NCBI RefSeq assembly: GCF_002300555.2
Contig: NZ_NTHN02000017.1
Span: 30,389-94,388 of the forward strand
Source: Alloyangia mangrovi
GTDB lineage: Bacteria > Pseudomonadota > Alphaproteobacteria > Rhodobacterales > Rhodobacteraceae
Direction: 5' to 3'
DNA length: 64,000 nt
The notes beneath the pieces are model-generated. The model had not been told where the DNA came from, ran no database searches, and saw only the letters and a list, made by a program, of their open reading frames with translations. The position numbers and the translations under genes are program-made. Of the stretch, positions 18,656 through 28,101 are shown piece after piece (positions within the stretch are counted from its first letter, which is position 1; every line of letters begins with the position of its first letter).

Positions 18656-20245
18656 TCAGCGCGACTTCACCACGTCCTCGAAGCGCGACACCCAGGGGTC
18701 GATCACCACCCCCGAGACATCGTTCTGGAAGGCCGCCGTCACCACCCGCTCCGAGAAGGGCTGGATCGAGGTCACCTTCTGGTCGATCAGCTCCTGGATC
18801 TCCTGGTACTGGGCGATCTGCGCGTCGGCGTCTCTCTCGACCAGCGCGCTCTCGATCAGCCCGTTCAGCTCGGCATCCTGGTAGGAGGTGCGCCAGCTCT
18901 GGTAGTTGGTCAGCCCCGCCTCCTGGCTGTTGTCGGGGTTGTACACCAGCGCGCGCAGGTTGCTGTCGGGGTGCGGCTGCTGGCCGCCGCCGCCGCGCCC
19001 GACCAGAAGCTCGAACTGCCGGTCGCGCATCGCGCCGTAGATCTGCCCGCCGTCGCCGGTGATGATCTCGGCCTTGATCCCCGCCTGCGCCAGCGTGCCC
19101 TGGATCGCCGTGGCGCTGTCGAGGAATTCCTGCGTCGAGATCACCCGCAGCGTGGTGTCGAACCCGTCGGGATATCCGGCCTCGGCCAGCAGCGCCTTGG
19201 CCTTCTCCACGTCCAGCGCGTAGCCCGGATCGGGCAGGGCGCCAAAGGCGGTGGAGTTGATAACCCGCTGCCGCTCGACCCCGAAGTAGGGCATGATCGC
19301 GCCGTTGATGCCCTTGTAGTCGATCAGGTAGCGCAGCGCCTCGCGCACCTTGGGATCGGCGAATTTCTCGTCCGCGACGGAGGCGGCGAGGTAATAGAAC
19401 CCGGCGCTGGCCTCGGTCTCGACGGTGATCTTCTCGTCCGCCTCGAGCGCCCGCAGGTCGGACGCGGCAAGGCTGAAGCCGACGTCGATGTCACCCTGCT
19501 GCAGCCCGAGCCGCTGGCTCTGACTTTCCGGCAGGTGGCGCATCAGCACCCGCTTCATCGCCGGGGACTCGCCCCAGAAGCCGTCGTTGCGGGTCAGGAT
19601 CACGTATTCATTGGCGCGCCATTGGCCCAGCGTGAAGGCCCCCGAGCCCGCGGAGTTGTTGGTCAGCCAGCCCTGGCCGTGATCGTCGCCGGCGTGCTCC
19701 TCGACCAGTTTGCTGTCGAGGATCGAGCCGATGCCGGCCTGCGAGATGTACATCAGGATCATCTTGGGGTCGCCCGGCTCGGGCATCACCATGCGGAAGG
19801 TGTGATCGTCCACCACCTGGAACTGCTCGTCGAGCCGCTCGGGGGTGAAGCCGCGCGAATTGAGCCCCGAGGATTGCGACTGGCCCAGGGTCATGACCCG
19901 GTCGAAGCTGTATTTCACGTCCGCCGCCGTCACCGGGTTGCCCGAAGCAAAGGTGGCATCCGGGCGCAGGTGGAAGGTGATGCTGAGGTTGTCCTCGCCG
20001 ACCTCCCAGCTTTCCGCGAGACGCGGCATCAGCGCCTTGGTCTCGGGGTCGAGCTCGACCAGCGCGTCATAGACGTTGTTGAGCACCTGCACCGCCTCGC
20101 CGCCGGTGATGGCGGCGGGGTCCATGGTCAGCACGTTGGTCATGGTGAAGGCGACGATCAGCTGGTCGTCCGGCGTCTCGGCCAGCACCGGGCTCGCCCC
20201 CGCCAGCAGCGCCGAAAGCGCCACGCCCGTCAGGAAATGTCTCAT
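18656..20245 (-). CDS. Family 5 (oligopeptide-type) ABC substrate-binding protein
   Basis: A 529-residue extracytoplasmic protein whose signal peptide starts MRHFLTGVALSALLAGASPV and is cleaved near VLAE. Family 5 features include ALMPRLAESWEV, the FHLRPDATFASGNPVTAADV block and LRYLIDYKGIN. ATG 20245 is chosen because of the upstream GGAGGAGAA and the signal sequence it starts. Such proteins bind peptides, glycosides or sugar-acid conjugates. It lies downstream of an enolase-superfamily gene and is convergent with the ABC permease/ATPase operon, so it is the missing binding component of that system. Confidence 0.92.
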   Translation of the reverse strand: MRHFLTGVALSALLAGASPVLAETPDDQLIVAFTMTNVLTMDPAAITGGEAVQVLNNVYDALVELDPETKALMPRLAESWEVGEDNLSITFHLRPDATFASGNPVTAADVKYSFDRVMTLGQSQSSGLNSRGFTPERLDEQFQVVDDHTFRMVMPEPGDPKMILMYISQAGIGSILDSKLVEEHAGDDHGQGWLTNNSAGSGAFTLGQWRANEYVILTRNDGFWGESPAMKRVLMRHLPESQSQRLGLQQGDIDVGFSLAASDLRALEADEKITVETEASAGFYYLAASVADEKFADPKVREALRYLIDYKGINGAIMPYFGVERQRVINSTAFGALPDPGYALDVEKAKALLAEAGYPDGFDTTLRVISTQEFLDSATAIQGTLAQAGIKAEIITGDGGQIYGAMRDRQFELLVGRGGGGQQPHPDSNLRALVYNPDNSQEAGLTNYQSWRTSYQDAELNGLIESALVERDADAQIAQYQEIQELIDQKVTSIQPFSERVVTAAFQNDVSGVVIDPWVSRFEDVVKSR

Positions 20246-20282
20246 AGGTTCTCCTCCCAAAGCTCTAGAGACCCGCGCCGGT

Positions 20283-21431
20283 TCAGCAGACGCGGTTGTT
20301 TTCGATGAGGTCGAAATTGATATCTTCGCCCAGACCGGGGCGGTCCGGGACATGGACGTAGCCGTCGCGGTCCATCGGGTCGGACAGCGTGTTGAGGTAG
20401 TCGAGCCCGTCGTCATACTCGAGGAACGGGTGCAGAAGCCCGCGCTCGTACCATTTGCAGTTCTTCGAGGCGGCGACGACATGCAGGTTCATCGCGGTAT
20501 TGCCATGCACCTCGCACTCCATGCCGAAAGCCTCGGCCAGGTGCATCGTTTTCAGCGCCGGGGTGATGCCGCCGACGTCGTTGACCCCGGTGCGCAGGAT
20601 GTCGCAGGCCCCCGAGGCGATCCACTCGGCGCGGTGCCAGTACTTGCCGGCGGCGCTCTCCGGGCCGACCACGGGAATGTCGAGGTTCTCGGTGAGCCAG
20701 CGGTAGGAGGACATGGACTGCTCGTCCATCGGCTCCTCGATCCAGGCAAAGCCCAGCTTTTCCAGCCCGCGGCCCAGTTCCAGCGCCTCGCTGCGCTTGT
20801 ACCAGTGGAAGGCGTCGATCATCAGCGCGATGTCGGGGCCGACGGCCTCGCGCACGGCGGCGCAGGCCTTCAGATCCATCTTCACGTCGGGCGCCCAGCT
20901 GACCGGGGGCATCCAGGTGTGCAGCTTGATGCCCTTGTAGCCGCGCGCCACCAGTGTCTCGGCGAAGCGGCCGTAATCCTCGGGCGTGGCGAGCCCGCCC
21001 TCGATCTCGTCGCCGCACATGATCGAGCCATAGGCGAGCACCTTGTCGCGGTAGCCGCCGATCAGCTTGTAGACCGGCTGGTTCAGCGTACGACCCGCGA
21101 GGTCCCAGAGCGCGCAATCGATCACCGCGAGCGCCCTGTCGGTGAGCTGCGCCGCCGAGCCGCGCTGCCAATGCGCCAGATCCTGCCACAGCCGCTCGCG
21201 GTCGCGGTGGTCCTGCCCAATCAGCACCTTCTTGACGAACTTCTCGATCACATGCGGCCGCGCCACCTCGGGCGGGCAGAAGGAATGCCCCTCGACCCCA
21301 TCCTCGCTGCGGATGCTGAGGATGGCCTGTTGCACCTCGTGCTCGGGGCCGGGGTGGGCGTGGCCCGCGCTGTCGGAATGGCGGCGGGTCTTGTGCCGGA
21401 ACACGCGCACGGACACGTCGGTGATGATCAC
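20283..21431 (-). CDS. Mandelate racemase / enolase-superfamily enzyme
   Basis: A 382-residue enzyme starting at GTG 21431 with GGAGGAGACC upstream. Visible residues are the KxH motif in GIKLHTW, the metal ligands DAFHWY, WIEEPMDE and VVGPES, and a late EVHGNT His. The set is that of the MR subgroup with a KxH acid/base, distinct from the two DgoD-type enzymes at the left of the window. Likely chemistry is dehydration or epimerisation of a sugar acid. It is encoded with a family 5 binding protein and faces a FadR-type regulator, so it probably acts on whatever that ABC system imports. The substrate is unknown. Confidence 0.8.
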   Translation of the reverse strand: MIITDVSVRVFRHKTRRHSDSAGHAHPGPEHEVQQAILSIRSEDGVEGHSFCPPEVARPHVIEKFVKKVLIGQDHRDRERLWQDLAHWQRGSAAQLTDRALAVIDCALWDLAGRTLNQPVYKLIGGYRDKVLAYGSIMCGDEIEGGLATPEDYGRFAETLVARGYKGIKLHTWMPPVSWAPDVKMDLKACAAVREAVGPDIALMIDAFHWYKRSEALELGRGLEKLGFAWIEEPMDEQSMSSYRWLTENLDIPVVGPESAAGKYWHRAEWIASGACDILRTGVNDVGGITPALKTMHLAEAFGMECEVHGNTAMNLHVVAASKNCKWYERGLLHPFLEYDDGLDYLNTLSDPMDRDGYVHVPDRPGLGEDINFDLIENNRVC

Positions 21432-21477
21432 GGGTGGTCTCCTCCTCTCCGCGCTGCCACAAAGCCTCGCGGCAAAT

Positions 21478-21491
21478 CTGTATAACAGGAA
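21478..21491. promoter_or_regulatory. FadR-type operator copy 2
   Basis: TCTGTATAACAGGA lies about 45 bases upstream of the enolase-superfamily gene start (minus strand). It matches the copy at 14877 at 12 of 13 positions. Confidence 0.65.
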
Positions 21492-21610
21492 CGTATGACA
21501 CATCGCGACGCGCGGTCAACGAGTTTTGCGGTCTCTTTGCCTCGACTGCCGATGTCGCGTGGCGAAGTGGATTGTTTTCTCTGGTGTATACGGCCGAGAA
21601 CCGGCTATCC

Positions 21611-21626
21611 TTCCTGTTGTACAGAA
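21611..21626. promoter_or_regulatory. FadR-type operator copy 3 (inverted)
   Basis: TTCCTGTTGTACAGAA reads TTCTGTACAACAGGAA on the other strand, the same CTGT-N3-ACAG palindrome as at 14877 and 21478. It lies 19 bases before the GntR gene ATG, the expected place for autorepression. Confidence 0.65.
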
Positions 21627-21644
21627 ATCCGCAGGTGCAACGAC

Positions 21645-22403
21645 ATGACCGACGGGACCACGCTATTTTCGCCGACAGGCCAGGCGCCGGATGCTAACCC
21701 GGCGCGCACGCGGGCCGAGACGATCGCCGCAGGTTTGCGCCGTGAGATCGAGACCGGACGGTTTCGTCCCGGCGACCGCCTGCCGAGCGAATCCGAGCTT
21801 ACCCGCACCCATTCGGTCAGCCGAACCGTGGTGCGCGAGGCGCTCAGCCTGCTGCGTTCGGAAGGTTTGGTCGAGGCCCGCAAGGGCTCGGGGGTCTTCG
21901 CGCTCGATCCGGCCCAGGCGCGGCGGGCGCAGCCCTTCGCCGATCTCGACATGGAGCGGCTTTCAGGGGTGATCGAACTCTTCGAGCTGCGCTCGGCCTT
22001 CGAGATCCGTGCCGCGGGGCTTGCCGCGACACGCCGCTCGGCGCAACAGATCGAGGCGATCCTCAGGGCCAATGCCGCGGTCTCGGTCGCCTTCGAGCAG
22101 GGCGGCAACACCCGCGAGGCGGATTTCGCCTTTCACTACGCGATTGCGCAGGCGACGCAGAACAAGCGGTTTCCAGAGTTCCTTGCGCTGATCCGTCCGG
22201 GCATCGTGCCGCGGGTCGAACTGGAGGCGGGCAAGGGCGGCACGCCGCGCGCCTACACGCCGAACCCCGATCTCGTGCAGGAGCACGCGCGCATCGTTGA
22301 AGCGATCATCGACGGCGCGCCCGAGGCGGCGGAGGCCGCGATGAAGGCGCACCTCGAGGGCAGCCTCGGTCGCTACCGCGGCCTATTGCGCGAAAACTCG
22401 TAG
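21645..22403 (+). CDS. GntR/FadR-family regulator of the peptide ABC / enolase cluster
   Basis: A 252-residue FCD-type repressor. The winged helix reads RPGDRLPSESELTRTHSVSR with TVVREALSLLRSEG. The FCD domain contains FELRSAFEIRAAGLAA, DFAFHYAIAQAT and a C-terminal EEAxxAMKAHLEGSLGRYR-type helix. ATG 21645 is taken because the motif-bearing region starts about 30 residues later, the family norm, and the operator lies just upstream. Divergent from the enolase-superfamily gene. Three identical-looking operators predict control of both operons of this cluster. Confidence 0.88.
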   Translation: MTDGTTLFSPTGQAPDANPARTRAETIAAGLRREIETGRFRPGDRLPSESELTRTHSVSRTVVREALSLLRSEGLVEARKGSGVFALDPAQARRAQPFADLDMERLSGVIELFELRSAFEIRAAGLAATRRSAQQIEAILRANAAVSVAFEQGGNTREADFAFHYAIAQATQNKRFPEFLALIRPGIVPRVELEAGKGGTPRAYTPNPDLVQEHARIVEAIIDGAPEAAEAAMKAHLEGSLGRYRGLLRENS

Positions 22404-22480
22404 GACCGCCGAGGGCGCGTCGGGTAGTACATCAAGGCCGAGGCGACCATGACCCGCCAATGCGACGCCCACTGAAGATC

Positions 22481-24413
22481 TCAGGGAAGTGAGGCAATCA
22501 GCGCCTCAAAGGTCATGATCCGTCCGGCGATTGCGCTAGCAACCACGGTCGGTGGACTGGCAAGCCACGTCTTGCCCGGGCCGCCACGACCTGGAAAATT
22601 CCTGTTGATGGCCGAGATCGTGACCTGGTCGTCGCGACTTGAGACACCGGGCCCGCATTGACCACAGGCACCGCAAGACGGACCAAGCATCTCTGCTCCG
22701 ATGGCCTCAAAGGCTTGCAGGTATCCTTGCTGAAGACAGTAGTCCCGAACCTGTACCGTTCCGCACTGGAGGTAGAGCTCGATCCCCGGTGCGACTTTCA
22801 GCCCGCGATCCGCGGCCCATCTGGCGACCTCGTAATACCTGTCGAAATCCTCGCGCTTGCCCGCCGTGCACGAGCCGCCATAGGCGATGTCGACTTTGAT
22901 CGGCTCATCAAGTTCGTCAACCGGAACACCGTTGCCGGGATCGCCGGGGCGCGCCAGCATGGGGCCGATTGCCGAGCAGTCAAGCGTCACTTCCCCGGCG
23001 TAGGATGCGCCCTCGTCGGAGTGCATCCAATCCTCGAGAGCAAAGTCGAGCCCGCGGCGCTCCTTGAGGAAGCGAACGGTTTCGGCGTCCGGAGCGCAGA
23101 GGCCCGTCAGCCCGCCCAGCTCGGCAACCATGTTCGTCAGGGTGGCCCGCTCGTCGATCGACATCGCGTCGACAACGGGACCCGTGAAATCGAATATCCG
23201 GCCTAGACCGCCGCCCGAGCGGATCAGATCGGTAGACAGGAGCTTCAGTACGACATCCTTCGCCATGACGTCGGGTCGCAGAACGCCCTCAAGACGGACA
23301 CGTAGGCTTTCTGCCATTGTCAGCCGGATGGCGCCCGTCATGAAGGCATTGGCCATGTCGGTTGTCCCAACGCCATAGGCAAAGCATCCGACCGCGCCGG
23401 AGTGGGGCGTATGGCTGTCCGTGCCAACCACGATCCCCCCCGGGCAGGGCGTAGGATTCCGCCATCATGGCGTGGGAAATGCCTTCAGACCCATCCTCGC
23501 CCAGCAGGTAACCGTGATCAGTCAGCCCGTATTCCTTGCCAAAGGCCCGGTGCGCCTCGCTCAACTCGCGGACCTGGGGCAGCAGCCCTAGCTTGAGGTG
23601 GGTCGGCGAGCGATGCGCGTATGACAGGTGATCTTCGAACAGGACGATGGTCTTCGGATCGAAAAGCGTGAGCGGTTGGCCGAAACGGTCATGCAGCATG
23701 TGCGCGGCCATGGCCGTGTAGTATTCATGGATGAAGCGATGGCCGGCGCGCACGAAGCCGCCCGTGCCGGGCGAAAGGTCCCAGTCTATCCCTTCGACAT
23801 CGAGTGCGTGGCGGGCAACGATTTTCTGGGCCAGCGTCAAGGGACCGTCAGGCATCACGCCGCGCAGCTTGGCGCCCTTCAGCTTGTCCTGTCCATACGC
23901 CAGCAGCCCCCCGGCGCGCAGGATCGCCTGTGCCAGGGTGTCACGGCCTGCGACCAGCTCCTCCAGCGCAATATCCTCGTCCGCGCGGATACGCTCGATC
24001 AGACCGAAGTCGGTGGAGGTGAAGATCCCGAGGTTATCGCAGTTCTGCCGATAGATCCGTTCGAAGCTTTCAGCGATCACAAGCCGGATACCAGCTGATT
24101 TTTCCGCCAGAGGCGAATGTTCGCGCGAGGAGCCTTTCCCATAGCGCTTGCCTGCAACGATGACGGCAAATCCGCCGTCGGCAATGGCGTTCTCATAGAT
24201 CGGCTTTTCGTCACCGATCATCGTCCCGGTGTGGGCATAGCGCGCCAGGCGGGCGTCGTAGTTCAGCAGGATCGGCAGGGGAGTGATCTCGTCGGTCGAG
24301 ATATCCGACCGCAGGGGGCCTGCCTCCGCATGGCTCAGGTCCTGCCCCTGCAACTGCGCGGCGACGGCCCCGGGTTCGGTTCCCAGGAACAGAATGCGTC
24401 CATCGAATTTCAT
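22481..24413 (-). CDS. Aconitase-superfamily hydro-lyase with swivel domain first, frameshifted in a C7 run
   Basis: Corrected length is 643 residues. Residues ~1-160 form a LeuD-like swivel domain (GKRYGKGSSREHSPLAEKS, FERIYRQNCDNLGI). A LeuC/aconitase-like catalytic part follows, with TLAQKIVARHAL, HEYYTAMAAHM, GTDSHTPHSGAVGCFAYG, the cluster cysteines in GGSCTAGK and GPSCGACGQCG, and NRNFPGR. The frame breaks at 23445-23451: with six bases it reads ALPGGIVVGTDSHTP. Domain order 4-1-2-3 recalls AcnB without its HEAT domain. Cofactor is presumably a 4Fe-4S cluster. The neighbouring RraA-type aldolase and TRAP transporter point to hydration of an imported unsaturated di- or tricarboxylate. 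Its ATG overlaps the RraA stop. Confidence 0.85.
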
Positions 24414-25123
24414 CGGCTCACCTCCGGATGTCGCAGCCAGACCATGTGTGACATGCGCTCCGCCCGGGCCTTGGCGCGGACTTCGGCGGACTGCGTGTTC
24501 GTGTTTGATTTAAGAATCTCTTCCTTGCGCGCCAGCTCTTCCGCCATCTCCAGCACGCGCGCGGCGGCATCGTTCGGAATGATCAGCACGCCATCGGCAT
24601 CCATAAGGACCAGATCGCCGGGGGCAATCCTCACCCTGCCTCCTTCGGGGCCGGGCAGCGTGACGGATTGGCCCCATCCGGTGATCTGGAAGCGACGCGC
24701 GCCATTCGTGGGGATGACCCCTGCCGCGACCACGTTGAGGCCAATCTGTGCCAAGGCCGTTTTGTCGCGCACCATGCCGTCCGTCACCAGACCGATAACG
24801 CCTGCCGATTTCAGATCGAGTGCCAGCAACTCGCCTGTCACGCCGCCGCCCCGGAAGCCGGAGGTTGCGAAGACCAGAACCCCGCCAGGCTGCGCCAGCG
24901 TCGGCAGGTTGTAGAGCGGCAGTGTCGCGTCAGGGCCCGCCGCCGTGCGCGTCGCGACGGACCGCTCACCCGATACGCAGATTGCCAGCCCACAGGCGGG
25001 TTCGAAGGCACCAACGGGCCCGAGGGTGGGGTCGAGCGTCTGGCTGTGATACCCCGCTTCGTCCAGCACATCGCTGACCAGAGCCGTGCCCAGAGCCTTG
25101 AACCGTTCGAACATATTGGTCAT
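24410..25123 (-). CDS. RraA-family protein, probable HMG/CHA-type class II pyruvate aldolase
   Basis: A 237-residue member of the RraA / 4-hydroxy-4-methyl-2-oxoglutarate aldolase superfamily. It shows SDVLDEAGYHS near the N-terminus, VLVFATSGFRGGGVTGELLA and the active-site TDGMVRDK, whose Asp and Arg bind metal and substrate in the aldolases. A C-terminal helix of about 40 residues is predicted to be charged. It sits between the aconitase-like hydratase and the TRAP permease genes, with ATGA overlaps on both sides. An aldolase splitting a hydroxylated keto acid to pyruvate fits the context better than RNase E inhibition. Confidence 0.8.
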   Translation of the reverse strand: MTNMFERFKALGTALVSDVLDEAGYHSQTLDPTLGPVGAFEPACGLAICVSGERSVATRTAAGPDATLPLYNLPTLAQPGGVLVFATSGFRGGGVTGELLALDLKSAGVIGLVTDGMVRDKTALAQIGLNVVAAGVIPTNGARRFQITGWGQSVTLPGPEGGRVRIAPGDLVLMDADGVLIIPNDAAARVLEMAEELARKEEILKSNTNTQSAEVRAKARAERMSHMVWLRHPEVSR

Positions 25124-26421
25124 GGCCGTTCTCCCAGCAGCAGGTCGGGCAAGCCGGTCGACAGCACCGGGAAGAACGTCAGCGCGGCAAGGACAACGAA
25201 AGCGACGAGCACGAAGGGCATCACGCCGCGGGTGCCTTCTCCGATGGAGATCTTGCCGATCGCACTTGCGACAGCCAGGACGATACCGATCGGGGGCGTC
25301 ACTAGTCCGATGCAGAGGTTCACGGTGATGACGACACCGAAATGGATCGGGTCGATGCCCAGTTCCTGGCTGATCGGGAACAGGACTGGCAGCAGCATGA
25401 CCTTCGCGGCATTCACCTCCATGACCATGCCGACGACCAGCAGCAGGACGTTGATGACGAGCAGGAACATCAGGGGCGACGTCACCCAGGACTGCATCCA
25501 GGCGCCGAAGGTTTCGGGCGCATGAACCCAGGCCAGCATCCAGGCGAAAAGCGATGCACCCGCGAGGATCAGCATGACGGCCGCCGTCAGGCGCGATGCT
25601 TCGGTCAGGGCGTTCCAGAAGACCTTCCAGGTCAGCTCGCGGTAGATCACCCCCGAAACGAACAGGGCATAGACCACCAGCACGACCGAAGCTTCGGTCA
25701 CCGTGAACAGGGCCGACAGGATGCCGACGAGCAGCAGGACGGGCATTGCCAGCGCCGGCAGGGCGGCGACAAACTTATGCGCCAGCTCGCTCATCGGGGC
25801 CGGGGGAAAGACGGGGTAGGCATTGCGACGGGCAATCGCCCAGGCGGCAACCATCAGGGCAACCCCCCAGAGAAGCCCGGGCACGATGCCCGCGATAAAC
25901 ATCCGCAGCACCGATTGGTCCGTCAGGTAGGCATAGACGATCCAGGCGATGGAGGGCGGGATCAGGGGCGAGATCGGCGAAGAGGCGGCGGTGATGCCGA
26001 CCGAATAGCGGGTCGGATAGCCAGACCTGTCCATGGCAGGGATGAAGGTGCCGCCAATCGCGGCGGTGTCTGCCACGGCCGATCCCGAAATGCCGCCGAA
26101 CAGGATGGACGACAGGACGTTCGATATGGCGAGCCCCCCAGTGAAACGTCCGACCAGGGCGTTGGCAAAGTCGATCAGCCGGGCGGATATCCCGCCGCCT
26201 GACATCAGGGCGCCTGCAAACAGGAAGGCAGGGATGGCCATGAGGGAAAACTTGTCCATACCCGAAAATAGGCGCTGCGGCGCGATGACAGGGTTAGCGC
26301 CTCCGTGCGCGATGATCGCGAGCATCGAGCCGGCGATGATCGACACGGCGAGCGGTACCCCGATGAGAATGCAAAAGCCGATGCCGCCGATGAGGATGAG
26401 TGCGAGTTCAGCGAGTTCCAT
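25120..26421 (-). CDS. TRAP transporter large permease (DctM)
   Basis: A 433-residue DctM protein with about a dozen membrane segments. Family stretches include FSLMAIPAFLFAGALMSGGG, FGGISGSAVADTAAIGG, ASSPISPLIPPSIAWIVYAY and CIGLVTPPIGIVLAVASAIG. ATG 26421 shares its A/T with the stop of the small permease (overlap). It forms the sodium-driven channel for an organic acid delivered by the DctP protein of the same operon. Confidence 0.93.
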   Translation of the reverse strand: MELAELALILIGGIGFCILIGVPLAVSIIAGSMLAIIAHGGANPVIAPQRLFSGMDKFSLMAIPAFLFAGALMSGGGISARLIDFANALVGRFTGGLAISNVLSSILFGGISGSAVADTAAIGGTFIPAMDRSGYPTRYSVGITAASSPISPLIPPSIAWIVYAYLTDQSVLRMFIAGIVPGLLWGVALMVAAWAIARRNAYPVFPPAPMSELAHKFVAALPALAMPVLLLVGILSALFTVTEASVVLVVYALFVSGVIYRELTWKVFWNALTEASRLTAAVMLILAGASLFAWMLAWVHAPETFGAWMQSWVTSPLMFLLVINVLLLVVGMVMEVNAAKVMLLPVLFPISQELGIDPIHFGVVITVNLCIGLVTPPIGIVLAVASAIGKISIGEGTRGVMPFVLVAFVVLAALTFFPVLSTGLPDLLLGERP

Positions 26422-26900
26422 CAGCCTTCCTCCGACACGCGGCCAAGGCGGGACAGCACCAGAACGAGCGCGATGAGGGCGGCGCCGATGGGTATCGCCA
26501 GATAGGGAAGGGACATTTTCACCCCAAGCCCGGTCGAGGTTTGCCGGCCGCCGATCCCGACCAGGAGCCAGCCGTAATGTGCAAGCAGACCGCAGACCGT
26601 CAGAGTGATGGCATCCCGCAGCCAGCCAACGGCGATCCGTGCGCCCTTGGGCAAGACATCGACCACGACATCGATCGAGATATGCCGGTTCTTCTCGATC
26701 AGCGCGGCTGACCCGATCATGGTGATGGCGACAAGCAGAAAGCGGGCAAGCTCTTCGGCCCAGACCGTAGGCGCGCCGATCGCGAACCTTGCGACGACCT
26801 GCACTCCAATGGCGCCGAGCATGGCCAGCAGGAGGAGGTTGGCAACAAGACCCGCCCCTCCCGCGACAATGTGCGATAACCTGGCGAATTTCTGTTTCAT
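26421..26900 (-). CDS. TRAP transporter small permease (DctQ)
   Basis: A 159-residue four-helix protein with the DctQ pattern: an N-terminal helix, then TVWAEELARFLLVAITMIGS, the polar ISIDVVVDVLPKGARIAV segment and a C-terminal membrane hairpin. It links the binding protein to DctM. The stop/start overlap with DctM indicates coupled translation. Confidence 0.9.
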   Translation of the reverse strand: MKQKFARLSHIVAGGAGLVANLLLLAMLGAIGVQVVARFAIGAPTVWAEELARFLLVAITMIGSAALIEKNRHISIDVVVDVLPKGARIAVGWLRDAITLTVCGLLAHYGWLLVGIGGRQTSTGLGVKMSLPYLAIPIGAALIALVLVLSRLGRVSEEG

Positions 26901-27013
26901 ATCCCGGCCCCCGAGCCGCTACGTATGTGTTCATTGTGCGCGACCACTGGATCGGCACCTTAACATAGGACATCCCGCTCGAGCGGTGCCGAGCGGGACT
27001 GAGTGCTCGTGGG

Positions 27014-27988
27014 TTAGTTGGCGGCCTGAATTTTCTTTACCCAGGGTTCCAACTCGGGGAATTTCTCTGCCATCGGTTCCAGTTTGGCGCGGAACTCAGA
27101 CAAATCGGGACGGATGAACTCTGCGCCGAAGCCTTCGAGTTCTTTTTCGAGATCGGCGAGTTCAGCCTTCGCCTGCTCCGTACCCCATTCCATCGCGATT
27201 TTGGCCTGCTCGTTCACGATAGTCTGCTCTTCGTCCGAGAGCTGGTGGAATCGCGCATCATCGAACACGAAGGTATAGGCGCCATAGACGTGATCAGTCA
27301 TAATGACGTAGTCCGCCGCCTCGTAGTATTTCGAGCGGATGTGGGCCGAGAGCGGGTTCTCCACGGCATCGATGATGCCGGACTGCAGGCCGGTATAGAC
27401 TTCACCGGAAGACATCGGCGTCGGCGAAGCGCCCAGCGTTTCCCACGTCGCGCGGAACACGTCTATTCCCGGCACGCGGATCTTCAGACCAGCGAGGTCT
27501 TCGACCGAGTTGATCGGGCGGGTCGAAGCCATTTCCCGAGGTCCGCGCGAGCCGGCGCCGACAAGGCGCAGACCTGTCTTTTCGGCCAGGACATCGAACA
27601 GTTCCGCGCCGATCTCACCATTGTAGACCGTGTTGAAGTGGTCCTCGTCCCGGATCAGGTAGGGATAGCTTTCGATGGCGGCGAGCGGATCGTAGGAGTT
27701 CAGCGACGCGACCACTGTCATGACGATGTCGTTCGTGCCGATTGCGAGCGCTTCCAGCGTCTCGCGCACGGACCCGGTGGTGCCGGAGAGCGCCAGCTCG
27801 ATCTCCAGGTCGCCGCCCGATGCTTCAGCTACGCCGTCCGCAAACTTTTGCGCGACCTGACCCCAGACTGTCTGGGGTGTCTCAACCGAGGCGAGCTGCA
27901 GGACGGTCTCCGAATGCGCCGGCAGCGCGACGCTCGAGAGCATCAAAGTTGCGCCAGCCAACGTGTGCTTCTTAAAGCAAATTGACAT
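27014..27988 (-). CDS. TRAP transporter substrate-binding protein (DctP)
   Basis: A 324-residue periplasmic protein with a signal peptide ending near PAHS. The DctP core is visible: NTVYNGEIGAELFDVLAEKT, the invariant Arg region LKIRVPGIDVFRATWETLG and MSSGEVYTGLQSGIIDAVEN. The Arg in KIRVP normally pairs with the substrate carboxylate, so the ligand is an organic acid. First gene of the minus-strand operon DctP-DctQ-DctM-RraA-aconitase. About 110 bases separate it from DctQ. Confidence 0.92.
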   Translation of the reverse strand: MSICFKKHTLAGATLMLSSVALPAHSETVLQLASVETPQTVWGQVAQKFADGVAEASGGDLEIELALSGTTGSVRETLEALAIGTNDIVMTVVASLNSYDPLAAIESYPYLIRDEDHFNTVYNGEIGAELFDVLAEKTGLRLVGAGSRGPREMASTRPINSVEDLAGLKIRVPGIDVFRATWETLGASPTPMSSGEVYTGLQSGIIDAVENPLSAHIRSKYYEAADYVIMTDHVYGAYTFVFDDARFHQLSDEEQTIVNEQAKIAMEWGTEQAKAELADLEKELEGFGAEFIRPDLSEFRAKLEPMAEKFPELEPWVKKIQAAN

Positions 27989-28101
27989 GTTATTTCCTCC
28001 CTTGGTCGCCGACTCCTCAACCGGCTGTCTACCTATTATACCAAATTACAGGTGGACACAACCGAGCATGAAAGTATCCTGCAGGGGAGGGAGACACGAT
28101 A

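Noticed and set aside
18329..20308. Long plus-strand open frame of 659 codons
   Set aside because: It is antisense to the family 5 binding-protein gene, which has a signal peptide and conserved blocks. The antisense frame has the low-complexity His/Arg/Gly-rich look of G+C-driven shadows.
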